Counted from the first letter of the stretch, positions 33,452-45,782 are shown. The stretch: DNA of 64,000 nucleotides from Cocos nucifera (GCA_006176705.1 QRFJ01004933.1:1-64000), one strand, 5' to 3'. The notes: generated from the sequence alone by a model not told the origin. Made by a program: numbers and translations.

Positions 33452-34790
33452 ATGGTATCAGAACAAGGATTACTTGACATGCTTATATACTAATTAAAAA
33501 AATTAAATGCAAGCATATATGATATATTTATATATTAATTAAAATTATTTTAATTAATAAAAAATAGTAAATTAAAAAAATTAACATGAATATGTTAGAT
33601 TAGATCTAATATGTGATTCATGCTTTAATTTTATTATGGTTTATTTTTTGTTATGAAAATAGCAATAGGCTATTGTTTATGAAATGAGCTGACCCATTTC
33701 TAAAATGAGTCAACTCATTTGGTGAACAAAAAATTAAAAATTTTTTAAAATTTAAAAAATATTTTTGAAATATCGAATCCCAATCCATTAGCTCAAAGCT
33801 TAATAAAGAAAATTAAGTGTTGTTTAGTAAGATTTAAAACTGTAAATTAAAGATCCTAAGATAAATGCATAAAACTATGGATTAAAGAATTAGATGAATT
33901 AGGTTCATTAATTAGATTAGACCTAAGATTAGTTAAAGAATGGACTAAACTAGAGTAATTGATTAAATCTAACCAAATGTTGAATTAGATTAGATCAAGG
34001 ACACTCTAAATTCAACTTCAATGGTTGTAGTTGGATGAGTCTATGTCTTTAACAAAGACCAATATGGACTTGATTCATGGCGACACGATCGAGCCTGAAA
34101 TTACTAGGTTGATCAGATTGAACCTAATTAACCTGTTGATGTCTAAAATAAGTTTGGCATTTAAGACTGGTAGTTTTTAATTGGGAGCTACTCATACTAA
34201 TTCGATCTTTGACGAGTTAATGGTATATCCCTTCTATTACTCTCACTTACCTGACTGACATGGTCAATTTGGATTTGATTAGATCACTTAGTAATTCGAG
34301 CTGACCCATGTCACTAGGATTCGTTTGATTGATTTCAATCAGTAAGACTAAATTAGATGCCCATAGACCTAAATTGATCCTAATCCTAATCTATTGACTT
34401 GGTGAAGTCAGTGGAAGGATTTGACTTGGTGAAGTCAGTAGGAGAAAATGTGTCTGTATTGTTTCTATCCTTAAATCACATGTAACCTAAATCCTCTAAA
34501 TTATTAGGTCCTTAAAATGACTAAGTTATGAGGATAACCTAATCATAGACTCCCATTAAGGTGAATAGTAATGAGTCCAATTTTCTAGGTGGACATTGGA
34601 GGTGCCTTACACCTAGTGTTTATTAGGATAATGGGACTACTATCCATTATATGATGATTAGGTTGTACTCTCTTAATGATGATTAGATTAGCTTGAGCTT
34701 TTCTCAGGCCTGATTATCATTGGTTTGATGCACCAAACTCAATCATGTTAATGATTGGACCTAATCAATTTTTTTCAATGGAGGCCTTAA
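33452..34790 (+). other. Primer-binding site and leader of element C
   Basis: TGGTATCAGAAC at 33453-33464 is a Met-type primer-binding site with one change from TGGTATCAGAGC. The 1.3 kb after it is untranslated leader, alignable by eye with the leader of element D (for example the cccaatccattagctcaaagctt, atgtctttaac and aattactaggttg words). At 34394-34447 a 27-bp unit with the palindrome gacttggtgaagtc is duplicated in tandem. Confidence 0.7.
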
Positions 34791-35046
34791 CCAGATCTTT
34801 TCTCAAGTTTGCGATAGCACTAGTGCCATTGCTCAGGCGAAGAAACCAAAGGCACACCAATGGATGAAGTACATACTGCATCGCTACCACCTCATCAGAG
34901 AGATTATGGATAGAGATGACGTCGACCTTCAGAAGACCGATGGAAAGAAGAACCTGGCCGACCCCTTCATTAAAGCAATGGTGATAAAGGAGTTTGACGA
35001 ACACAAGTCGATGATGGATATTAGATACTATGCCAAGTGGTTTTAG
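34791..35046 (+). pseudogene. Element C pol remnant: C-terminal RNase H tail only
   Basis: After the leader words aatggaggccttaacc the sequence jumps to the end of RNase H: DSTSAIAQAKKPKAHQWMK-like text, then HRYHLIREIMDRDDVDLQK, NLADPF and the end IRYYAKWF with a TAG at 35044-35046. Gag, protease, integrase and reverse transcriptase are absent, a deletion of roughly 3-4 kb relative to element D. The polypurine-like ggataagtggaag and the second LTR follow directly. The element therefore keeps its termini and leader but has no enzymes. Confidence 0.85.
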
Positions 35047-35059
35047 GATAAGTGGAAGT

Positions 35060-36866
35060 TGTTTGAAAATGTGTCCCAAAGCTAATTATCAACCTATTGA
35101 TGGTTGAGCTACTTGTAATTATAATTGATTTGTTAATAAATAAAATATTTATTTTGGCATTTTCTTCATAAGGTATACATCTTCTAATGAACTCCATTGT
35201 TATGTTGAAGTCCTTAGGACTATTTAGTTTTGATAAAGAGAGGATTTATTGATTAATCCTTAAATCTGTTTACGACTAAATGATAGGCTGTTAATTAGGA
35301 CGATAACGTCTATCGAGCATAGATCACTGTATGCCATATAGGTTGGTTGTCCTCTTAACCAAGGAGTGTAGAGACACTAATATGACATACAGGTGAGATG
35401 TATGGGTACATCGTCATTGAACATGACCTACTTCAGAGTATTCTATTATCGAGAATGTCTCTGATGGGATATAGGAATAAGTGTCCCTTAGACCTGAGAT
35501 CGCCTTAGTGACTTACAAGCAACTCAATGTGCTTTGGTACTGAACTAACTGAATTTTTAATTTAGTAACGGAAGGCTTCTAAGCATAGTCAAGTACTTAT
35601 AAAGTCAAAGTGTGATTAAGATAGAATTGATCACTCTAAGAGTTAGAGAGGAATGCATCACTGTATTTTAATATACCAAAAATCTTAGCCAGGATAATCT
35701 ATAAGATAGATTTGATATTTTGAAATACAATGTGGATGACCTAATCGGGATTGATAATTAAATTTTGAGGTATCCTATGAGCATTTTGGTCGAGGGGATG
35801 AATTATACAAAAACTATATCCACATGGATTCTAAGGATATTGTTCTACACATTTTACCTATTCGACCATCGTTGGATACCATTGCTAGATGGTCACTTTC
35901 AATTGGTATAAAAATTTATTTCTATACTACCAGACTTAGGTTTGGATCTATGAGGTCATACATATATAGAGCTCATGATTTGATCGGATGGTTGATCAAT
36001 GATTAAGAATCATTCTAGGGTTAAATAATCAATACGATTGATGTTTAACCTAGTGCAAGTATTATAGGAGGATCAATTAGCAATTACAATTGCTAATTGA
36101 CTTAATTTGATTAAGCCAAGAGGACTAAGATTAAGTTTAATTAAATATAATTTAATTAGATTTGGTTTGGGCTTGATTGGATCAAGTTCCAATTTGTTTA
36201 TTGGATAAGCCAAATGTACAAGGAAGAACTAGTCCTAGTTCAACTAGGACTTGGATCAACCCAATTTTTTAATTTGATTAAAAAATTAAATTAAAATTAA
36301 ATCTAAGTTTAATACTAATTTAATTAAGTTATTAGTTGGACTAAAACTTAATCTAATTGAGTTAATCTAAATTTTAATTTGGTTGAATTAGTTTTGGTCC
36401 ATTTGGATCAAGAAACCATCTTGGACCAAGTCAAAACTCAGGAAGTCCTAGTGACGACTAGGACTTCCCATCTCCTTGCGCCACCTTAGACCCCAATGCC
36501 CCCCATGCCCATTTCTTTTTGGATTTTGAATGTGGAAAAATATTCTCTCTAGAACACTCACGCTTGTGCCCCATAGTCCTTCCCTTCTTTCTTACATGAA
36601 AATTTAAGGTTGTCGACCAAGTCAAAGACTAGGAGTTTGAGTTTTGATTTAAATTCTATGAGATAGAATTTTAAGCACCTAAAACTCCTTTTCCTTATTT
36701 TTGTGCCATCCACATCCCTAATTTTTCTCTCATTTTTTCATCAAAAATAGGAGGATATTGTGTGCAACTTATTCTCTGATGGTCCATGCCATAAAGAAAG
36801 GAGGGGGCGCCCAAGAGCTTGGGTGCCCTAAGTCTAGTTGTCTATTTTGGATACCTCTTGACTAGG
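35060..36866 (+). repeat. Second LTR of element C, cut by the scaffold gap
   Basis: It starts tgtttgaaaatgtgtccc and matches the LTR at 53563-56055 in the second copy. The match is near-exact to about 35863, then shows many single-base gains, losses and substitutions up to the first N at 36867. About 690 bases of the LTR end would fall in the gap. Confidence 0.85.
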
Positions 36867-37866
36867 NNNNNNNNNNNNNNNNNNNNNNNNNNNNNNNNNN
36901 NNNNNNNNNNNNNNNNNNNNNNNNNNNNNNNNNNNNNNNNNNNNNNNNNNNNNNNNNNNNNNNNNNNNNNNNNNNNNNNNNNNNNNNNNNNNNNNNNNNN
37001 NNNNNNNNNNNNNNNNNNNNNNNNNNNNNNNNNNNNNNNNNNNNNNNNNNNNNNNNNNNNNNNNNNNNNNNNNNNNNNNNNNNNNNNNNNNNNNNNNNNN
37101 NNNNNNNNNNNNNNNNNNNNNNNNNNNNNNNNNNNNNNNNNNNNNNNNNNNNNNNNNNNNNNNNNNNNNNNNNNNNNNNNNNNNNNNNNNNNNNNNNNNN
37201 NNNNNNNNNNNNNNNNNNNNNNNNNNNNNNNNNNNNNNNNNNNNNNNNNNNNNNNNNNNNNNNNNNNNNNNNNNNNNNNNNNNNNNNNNNNNNNNNNNNN
37301 NNNNNNNNNNNNNNNNNNNNNNNNNNNNNNNNNNNNNNNNNNNNNNNNNNNNNNNNNNNNNNNNNNNNNNNNNNNNNNNNNNNNNNNNNNNNNNNNNNNN
37401 NNNNNNNNNNNNNNNNNNNNNNNNNNNNNNNNNNNNNNNNNNNNNNNNNNNNNNNNNNNNNNNNNNNNNNNNNNNNNNNNNNNNNNNNNNNNNNNNNNNN
37501 NNNNNNNNNNNNNNNNNNNNNNNNNNNNNNNNNNNNNNNNNNNNNNNNNNNNNNNNNNNNNNNNNNNNNNNNNNNNNNNNNNNNNNNNNNNNNNNNNNNN
37601 NNNNNNNNNNNNNNNNNNNNNNNNNNNNNNNNNNNNNNNNNNNNNNNNNNNNNNNNNNNNNNNNNNNNNNNNNNNNNNNNNNNNNNNNNNNNNNNNNNNN
37701 NNNNNNNNNNNNNNNNNNNNNNNNNNNNNNNNNNNNNNNNNNNNNNNNNNNNNNNNNNNNNNNNNNNNNNNNNNNNNNNNNNNNNNNNNNNNNNNNNNNN
37801 NNNNNNNNNNNNNNNNNNNNNNNNNNNNNNNNNNNNNNNNNNNNNNNNNNNNNNNNNNNNNNNNNN
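36867..37866. other. Assembly gap, exactly 1000 N
   Basis: The round number marks a scaffold gap of conventional, unknown true size. It interrupts the second LTR of element C. Open frames that appear to cross it are artefacts. Confidence 0.99.
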
Positions 37867-38841
37867 AAAAAAAAACTACAATAGGAGAATACCCACTCTC
37901 AATTTTTATATATAAAACCTCTCTCAACTAGAAGCTATCCTCATAAAAGCTCTTTAAAAAATCTTTAAGGAGACCCTCGATGGCTGCATCATGCCTAACG
38001 GCCACTCATATGGCCATTGCCTCACTCTACCTAATGCTTTACTTTGCCTCAATGCTCTATCTGCATCTGCTCTGTGGGTTGCACATGCTCGACACTCTAT
38101 TGAACTCCTCTCAATGACTGTCGGAGCCTCTCTGTGCATTGCTTCAATTTCCACAGCACCGTCCCCTTAAATAGGTTGAGAATTCTTTATCAACTATTCA
38201 CGAGAGTCCTAATAGGACTCTATCTCCCAATATAGGTCCAATAGGACTCTGATCGCGTCTGGAGCATCTCCCAACCAATGGATCACGATCGTAGCCCTCC
38301 GTGGTCGTTGGATCATGCAAACAAGCTCCATAATATCTGTGAACCCCGTGAATGCACCCGGTCCATGTGCAAAAGGCCATAAACCCCATGGACTACCTCC
38401 TTGCGAGTATGCTGCTCTCTGTGTGTGCCCGCCTAGGATTGGGTCATGCCTGCATGTGCACCTACCTATGCTTAGGCTATAGTAGCATGCATGGCGACCT
38501 GATCCTGGGCCGCATAGTGTGGGCGGCTACCTGGGCCTGGGATGCGTGCGAGTGCATGCTTGCCTAGGCCAAGGCCACTCGTCCACGGTTGCTTGTGCAT
38601 GCCCACACATGTCCATGCACTACAGGCCGTGCCCATGCAAGGCTGGCCCACATGCCCATGTGTGTTGAGCCCCATGGGCTTGCAGGCCTAGGCCGCATGC
38701 TATAGGCCCCACTTGCCGCGCACTATGAGCCACACTAAAAATATATTCCCGGGCTCCTCACGACATGCTCTTCGAGTTAGACTTCTCCATATCTGGGTTT
38801 TACTATATTATGGGTCGAATTTGAGGCATCAAATCCTAACA
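37867..38841 (-). repeat. Probable LTR of another retrotransposon, minus orientation
   Basis: The right end, aaatcctaaca at 38841, reads on the minus strand TGTTAGGATTTGATGCCTC, a typical plant LTR start. A TATA-like CTATTTAAGG lies on the minus strand at about 38166-38175. The part at 38350-38720 is GC-rich, in contrast to the rest of the window, with many catgcccatg/ggcccatgc words. The other end is lost near the gap. No protein segment is visible, so superfamily assignment is not possible. Confidence 0.5.
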
Positions 38842-39905
38842 CTCTTATGGAAGGTAAGTTTAAGATTCATAGAGTCAAAACTTTGTCAAAATCTTCTCTC
38901 AACCTTTTCACTAAAAGAAGATCTAAAAGAATAATTAAAAGAAATAAGAAAAATTGTAACAAAAGTTTTGAAGTTGATTGGCATAGCCTCGTCGGGATGA
39001 TGATTGATGACCTCTCATTCTTTCTTCAAACTTCTCAGAGCATGCTAAGCTTTCTCTTTCTTCTTCCTCTTTGGATCTGATCTTGAAGATAGAGTAGGCA
39101 TGGTGGAGATGGTGCAGGAAACACAACTCTCTTCTAAGCTTCTCTTTCTTAGAAGCCAACCCAAAACTCAAGCTATGTTGCCGCTCCCCTCTCTTGTGCC
39201 ACCCCTCTCTCTTTGATGTTGATTTCTTATGGCTTGAGGTCCTTTAAATAAAGTTAGGATTGGGGTCAATGTGGTCCTTTTATCTTGATTTAATTCCATG
39301 TAGAGCTCTCTTAATTTGGTAGAATATTTTCCCTCCTTTGGAATTAATTTCATGAAACAATCTGCCTTATCTGTGCTTGCCACCCCCTCTCCTTGTGCCG
39401 CCCACTTTATGGTTGCTGCCCCCTCTTATGTGGTGCTAGGGCTTCTCTCTCATGCACCTAGGGTTAGAGTTTCAAGGGGTGTATGGCCAGCTAGGGTTCT
39501 AGAGCTCCAGGGTTTCAAACATCTCCGATGATTTGAGTTTACCTATCAAATAAGAAAGACATATTATCATTAAACTTCTAATGGGTATAAAATTATTTTG
39601 GTGCTTAGATTGATTAGTCAACTCGACATCTACTTTTCATAAATGTGCTCTAATTTCATATTTTTCAAAAATACATAATTTTGCAAGAAAGTCCACTTTA
39701 GTTATGAACTTAGGGTTTCTAGAAGATGTTAGCATCATTAACCACCTAATGATATTACAATGCTTTACATGGGGAATTGATAGGCACATAATGACCTTTG
39801 GTTATTATCCTTATATCGTTATTTGTCGGAAAAAAATTACAATCATAATATATTATCATTCGAGAAATATATCTAGAAAATTGGCTATAAATTTATAATT
39901 ACTAG
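38842..39905. other. Unassigned, repeat-like stretch
   Basis: It follows the probable LTR and may be its internal region. It contains C/T-rich patches (gccgctcccctctcttgtgcc, ccaccccctctccttgtgccgccc), the plant word ctagggtt twice, and only short open frames (at most 78 codons). No retroviral, transposase or host protein is recognisable. It ends at the CACTA terminus at 39906. Confidence 0.35.
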
Positions 39906-39944
39906 CACTACAAGAAAGCAGGTTGTTAAAGATGGCTTAACACC

Positions 39945-40235
39945 ATCACTAATAAGCAAATCCCCATCACTAATACTATTAGTGATGGACTCTCAACGCT
40001 AAAAGCTCCTTGGAAGTAAGGTCATCACTAATTATCATGATTAGCGACTATAAGAATCTCATCGCTAATATAAATAATTAACGATGGTATTAGTGACAAT
40101 AAAGCTATCGCTAATATTTTTTTATTTTAATTTTTTATAATTAAAATTATTAGCGATGATAATGCTGATGCTAATGCCATCATAATAGTCTTTACCGATA
40201 CATATCAGCGTTGCTAATACCATTGCTAATAGTAT
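39945..40235. repeat. CACTA subterminal repeats
   Basis: The words atcactaat, tattagtgatgg, gattagcgac, atcgctaat, aacgatgg, tattagcgatg and ttgctaatacc occur in both orientations about every 20-30 bases. In CACTA elements such subterminal repeats are binding sites for the element's own DNA-binding protein. Matching words near 30150 and 48653 mark the other CACTA fragments. Confidence 0.75.
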
Positions 40236-41002
40236 TTTATTTTTTAAAAAAATTATATTAACTTTTTTAAAATTTATTTTAATCATAATAATAAGCAATT
40301 ATATTTTTTAAAATCTATTATAAATAAAATAATAATTATTTATTATAATTATAAATATAAAATTAATTATATTATATTAAAAATATAAATTTTATAAATT
40401 TATAAATTTATACAGCTTTATAAGTATCAAAATTACATACATATAAAAAAAATCATGTAAGATCTTCCTCGTCATCCTCCTTATCATTCTATTGCTCCTG
40501 TACGTCCTTTCTAGTAGTTGGTGGATGAGAGCCAGATGTTCCAACATCCTGTAATGAAGAAAGATAAAATATTAATATAAATTTTAATACGAAAGCATAT
40601 GTATCGATACAAGGCATATATTTTGATATACTATTTTGATTCTCAAATAAATTATTCCTACATATTTCATTCAATGATACGAAGTTATAGACAATCCTGA
40701 TCCATTAATTGGATGGTTAGATTAAATTTTTATCTCCTAAATCCTCTTTTTGGACTCAAGTCTAAATATGTGAAGCTTCTAAATATAAAAATTTAAAATC
40801 AAGTAAAGAAAATTATTATTAGACTTACATATTATGATAGCTGTGATAATGAGCCCAACTGATCATGCATATATGGGTTCCAAAGAATCTCAATGATTGA
40901 ATCAAGGATAGCATCTCGAAAGCTTTGAGGTCACTGGCTCTAAAGTCTCTGCATGACCTCCTCCATATATGCATCACCCCATATTTGAGTCATTGAGGTC
41001 TA

Positions 41003-42690
41003 AGAGAAGGATGTTGAAAAATATTGAGCTACTAGAGGATTGAAGCTATAGCCAAATCCTATGATCCGGCTCCTACTCACCCTTCTGGTGGCCCTGAGCC
41101 ATCCCTCGAGGTCACAAAAGGGTTGAGAGGATGGATCCTCACCGTACCACGATGCGAGATACTCTACATAATCCACCTATACAGTTTTGAAATTCATTAG
41201 TCCATATATATTAGTATATATAAAAATTTAATAAATAATATTTTAAGTTATTATCATGATCTATCAAGATCTAGGATCTAAGTAATTACTAATCCTCCTA
41301 GATTGGTGTATGGACTCCCATATCTGCAGCTGCCCTGGTGTACAACCTAGCTGTCGTGTCTATAATAACTAAATAATAAAAATAAATAAATTAAAATATA
41401 CATATGATCAATTCAATATGAAATTAATTTAAGTATAGAATTTTTATCAATCTATCGGCTATAATATGTATGCCAACAGAGCCACCTATGTACTTGATCG
41501 GTTGTTGCTGGGTGGTTTGATTCTACTGTGCCCTCTGCCACCTACCAGATACTCCTCAGTGCTCCATTGGTCATAGAGGGCCTCCTATATGTTTGCTCGT
41601 ATCTAGTAATCTATATAAGACTTTCAGTCTGATGGTGACTCAGCATTAGAGTGCTCTATAGCGGACTGCTTAAGGCTGTACAGCCCATCCTGGAGCCTAT
41701 GTATGGCCACCTCCTCAAAGGTCCGATGGCTAGCTTTCTCATCCTAAGAAGTCTCGAATCAGTAGTACTCTTGCAAGTACAAGCAAGTATGTATTAATAA
41801 ATAGAATACAAACCTACCATAAATTTAAAAATTAAATATCTTTAACTTACTAGGAACATCACCTAGATTGCATTATGAGCTCCCGATGGCCAACTGGAGA
41901 ACTCATTCACCAGCCTTAACATCAATCATCGGATGATCTCGATAACTATATGAGGCACCCCAGGCTCTCTAAATGTGCTGTAAAATGGATTTTAAACAAT
42001 AAATGTTAGACTCTAAAATGGTTAAATTTTAAATATATTTAATAAAAATATAGTATTTATGAACAGCTCTAAATGTGGACGAGCTCTCTATCCTCCAGTC
42101 GAGTCGGAGATGTCGCGAGTCGAGTAGGTCCTCTACCATGCTGCTGACTCTGAGAGCCAGATGCTGCTCCATGTGACTGTGGGATCAATGGTAACCCTAT
42201 ATCATCAGAACCTAATAGTATTAAGACATCATAAAGAATATTATATTAGATAATAAGAGATAAAATAACATGAAAGAGAATATCTAAAATATTAGAGTTT
42301 ATCGTATGGTATGTGTGGGGTAGAACTATGCAAGCTGATTGCATAAAAGCTCTCTTCTCGACTGTAATGGCTCCAGCCTCTGGAAGACATGATCTATAAT
42401 CTTTGAAAATAAAAATAAATAGATTTATAATTATAGATGATAATGCAATATTTAAAATGATGCAAGATAAGTATTTAAAATGATTCAAGATAATATAAGA
42501 AATAAAATGATACAAGAAGGTTGCGGCAATTCTGAGTTTGTGAGAGAAATCTCTTAAGACTAAGATCGAGAGAATGAGAGCGGCCGAAGGTGGTGTTTCA
42601 GATGCGAGATATAAGAGCTTGGATATGCGATGATTCTGCTTGTTCGATACATCATAGATTGGATCCAAACCAAATCCGTATTTCATGGAT
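41003..42690 (-). pseudogene. CACTA-type transposon gene remnants in fragment Y
   Basis: In minus-strand order: an open frame at 42686-42246 whose start includes YGFGLDPIYDVSNKQ; a Gln/Ser-rich segment at about 42180-42060 (PQSHGAASGSQSQQHGRG); a segment at about 41775-41480 with SHRTFEEVAIHRLQDGLYS; and a segment at 41164-41003 with WYGEDPSSQPFCDLEGWLR ending in a TAG. Spaces between them look like introns, and all four have counterparts in fragment X. The composition fits the plant En/Spm transposase-associated gene. No catalytic triad can be pointed out, so the function is inferred from the CACTA terminus. Stops in several segments mark it as a pseudogene. Confidence 0.45.
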
Positions 42691-42857
42691 CGAAACTAAC
42701 TATGCATAGACTTGATCCAACCCGAATCACCCGTTGGGTCAAGAAATTTGATCATGGATCCAACCGATCTTAGGGGTGGCAATCGGGTCGGGTTGGATCA
42801 TAAATAGGTAGGCTCAGATATGGATCGAGTCAAAAAATATCAAACCTATACCCGATC

Positions 42858-42911
42858 TATTTATTAAATAGGTCAGATTTTCAAACATGAATCTAACCTA
42901 TTTAATAAATA
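42858..42911. repeat. Diverged copy of the hairpin
   Basis: It corresponds to 29594-29643. The arms share ttattaaatagg and cctatttaataa and still pair, with about one internal mismatch. One A-T pair of the first copy is a G-C pair here, so both strands changed together at that place. Confidence 0.6.
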
Positions 42912-43260
42912 GATTATCCGACCCAACCTATTTATTTATCTATATCATATAATGAAAGTTTATATTAACTACCAAAAAATTAAAAATAGTTAGAACATCA
43001 AAGAAGAGAAGAGAAAGAGAAGGCTCAAATTTAATATTTTATCCATAACTAAATCAAAACAACAATAATCGATTATCTGTAGAAGAAGGCCATCTAAGAT
43101 TATTGCTATTAAAAATAGTTGAATCAGCAAAAAGATATCCCAAAATCATCATAGCCTCTCTACACAAATCTTAAAGCAAACATCTGCACATAGGCCATAT
43201 TGCATATTTTGACATCCATCATAAAAAATAGAAATCAAAAGAATATAAAATAGTAACCAA

Positions 43261-45769
43261 GTTACCTTTTACTGCAAAAGATGAGAGAGCTACTGAGCAC
43301 TTAGGTCTAGTACATATTGATGTATGTAGACCATGCAATGAGCATTAGTGCTGATATTTCTACTTCATCACTTTTATAGATGATCTATCCAGATATGGAT
43401 ATATTTATCTGATGAAATATAAGTCAAATTCATTTAAAATATTTAAAAGATTTTGAAGTGAAGTAAAAAAATAAACTGAAAAGAGTATTAAAATTCTTCG
43501 ATCGGATCGAGGAGGTGAATATCCATGCAGTAAGTTCTTGATATATCTAGAAGAGAATAGGATTTTCTCACAGTGGACTTCTCTTGGCACACCACAGCAT
43601 AATTGTGTATTAAAAAGTAGAAATCAAATCTTATTGGACATGGTTCAATCCATGATGGGGTCTACTAGTCTGCTTATTTTATTTTGAGATTATGCTCCTG
43701 AGACTGCATGTTATATATTGAACAATATTCCAAGTAAATCATTACAAAGACTCCATATGAGATATGGATTGGGCGTAGGCCTACACTCTCTCACCTACGG
43801 GTTTGGGATTGTCCGACCTATGTCAAACGTTTGCATATAGATAAGCTTGGATCTCAGTTTGATAAGTATATATTTATAGAATTTTCCAAAGAAAGTAAGG
43901 ATTACTATTTCTACCATGTTGAAGAACAAAAGGTGTTCGTCAGCCTTAAGGCAATCTTTTTAGAAAAAAATTTCTTGATGAAAGAACTGTTGCCTCTAAG
44001 ATTGAACTTGATAAAGTTCAACAGATAGAAAAATCGATACCTGTAGCTGAACCTAAGTCGGATTTGATTAGATCAGATTGAAAACCCAATATACCAGCAC
44101 TATTAAGGCGATCTAGTAGAGTACTGTATCATCTGGATAGATACTATGATTTCTTAGTCTAAGACGGTGATCCCATCGAACTTGATGAGAATGATGAGGA
44201 TTCGATCACCTATATGGATGCTATGCAGAGATCTGATTTTGAGAAATGGTTTGAGACCATGAAATCCAAAATAGAGTCAATGAAAGTCAATGATGTGTGG
44301 ACATTGATTGATCCATCTAAAGAAGTTAAACCCATTGGATGTAAATGAATCTTCAAAAGAAAAAGAGGCACAAATGAAAAGATGGAGACCTATAAAGTCC
44401 ATCTAATTGCTAAGGGGTATCGTCAACGTTATTGTATTGACAATGATGAGATATTTTTTTTATGGCAATGCTTAAATCTATTTAGATTATGCTTGCGATT
44501 ACTGCCCATCTTGACTATAAGATCTGACAGATGGATATGAAGATAGCTTTTCTGAATGGAGAGCTGACTGAAGAGGTGTATATGATATAATCTGAGAGAT
44601 TCACATCCACATATGAGTCCAAGGTATGTAGGTTTTAGAGATCCATTTATGGACTAAAGTAGGCATCTCGGAGTTAGAACATGTATTTTAATAAAGTAAT
44701 TAAAATGTATGATTTCGTTAAGAATAGAGAAGAATCCTGCATTTATAAATGGGCAAATAGTCCAATAGTAGTATTTTTTATCTTGTACGTGGATGATATT
44801 CTCTTAATCAAAAATGACATCCCCATACTGCAGAAAATAAAAATCTGATTGTTATCACAGTTCTCCATGGACTTAGATGAAGCATCCTACATCTTAGGGA
44901 TGAAGATCTATAGGGATAGATCTAAAAGGATGCTTGGATAATTCCAGTTCACGTACATAGATACTATGCCAAAAAAGTTTAGCATAAAAAATTTTAATAA
45001 GGGTCATCTTTTGATAGATCATGAAATTTTTCTCTCTAAAAAGGATTATCCGATAACTTCTGAAGAGAGAAAGCATATGAATAAAGTTCCATATGCTTCG
45101 ATAGTGGGATCTATCATGTACGTCATAACATGTACGAGATCAGACATGACATACTCACTAGGAGTAGTGAGTAGATACCAGTCTGACCATGGAGAAAATT
45201 ATTGAAAAGTAGTTAAAACTATCCTTAAGTATTTGAAAAATACTAAGAATCAATGGTTGATTTATGATGAGTCAGATCTAAAATTTATGCAGTTTACAGA
45301 CTTCAATTTTCAATCTGACCATGATGACAGCAGAAGCATGTCAGAATATATTTTTACTCTAAATGGTGGAGCCATCTACTGAAAGAATTTCAAGCAGAAT
45401 ACTATGGTAGACTCTATTTGCGAAGCAGAGTACATCGCAGCATCAGATGTCGCGAAGAAAGCTATGTGACTGAAAAAATTTATCACCAAGCTTGGAGTAG
45501 CACCCTCTCTTGATGGTTCGGTCCTGCTCTACTGCGACAGCACCGATGCCATTGCTCAAGTGAAAGAACCAAAGGCACATTAGCGAACAAAGCACATTCT
45601 ACGCCACTTCCACCTGATTCAAAAAATCATGGATAGAGGTGACGTCAACCTTCAGAAAATTGATGGAAAGAAAAACTTGACCGACCCCTTCACTAAAGTC
45701 CTAACGATTAAGGAGTTCGACAATCATAAGTCAAAGATGGGTATTAGATACTATGCCGAGTGGCTTTAA
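43261..45769 (+). pseudogene. Copia pol remnant: integrase, reverse transcriptase, RNase H
   Basis: The integrase core runs from 43270 to about 43640 (LGLVHIDVCRP, FYFITFIDDLSRYGYIYL). The catalytic Glu expected in the PQHN..SER motif reads Lys at about 43600. Reverse transcriptase runs from about 44230 (NDVWTLIDPSKEVKPIGCK) through MDMKIAFLNGEL (44530) to an intact YVDDI at 44786-44800. RNase H follows (CEAEYIAASDVAKKAM at 45420, LLYCDSTDAIAQ at 45530) and ends MGIRYYAEWL with a TAA at 45768-45770. Stops are frequent and mostly replace Trp, Gln or Arg codons. One frameshift lies near 44455. Not functional. Confidence 0.9.
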
Positions 45770-45782
45770 GATAAATAAAAGT

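Larger units (their letters stand above)
30315..35863. repeat. Near-identical 5.5-kb block, copy 1
   Basis: From gatggtgaaaggc at 30315 to about 35863 the sequence equals 48817-54366 line by line. The only difference I noticed is one extra G in the second copy, near 50231. The block contains 289 bp of CACTA sequence plus element C up to the middle of its second LTR. Left of 30315 the two loci are still related CACTA sequence but clearly diverged; right of 35863 they diverge with many small indels until the scaffold gap. Confidence 0.93.
39906..43260. mobile_element. CACTA (En/Spm-like) transposon fragment Y with left terminus
   Basis: It starts CACTACAAGAAAGCAGG, the canonical plant CACTA terminus, followed by about ten subterminal repeats (39945-40235). 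A coding-like minus-strand region follows at 41003-42690, and a small insertion with the hairpin lies near 42775-42950. The opposite terminus (a cttgtagtg-type end) is not found before the copia fragment that begins at 43261, so the element is 3'-truncated or interrupted. The bases before the terminus are tag; the usual 3-bp duplication cannot be verified. Confidence 0.82.

Noticed and set aside
36819..37931. Long open frames of 361-370 codons on both strands
   Set aside because: They consist almost entirely of unknown residues across the 1000-N gap and have no real coding content.
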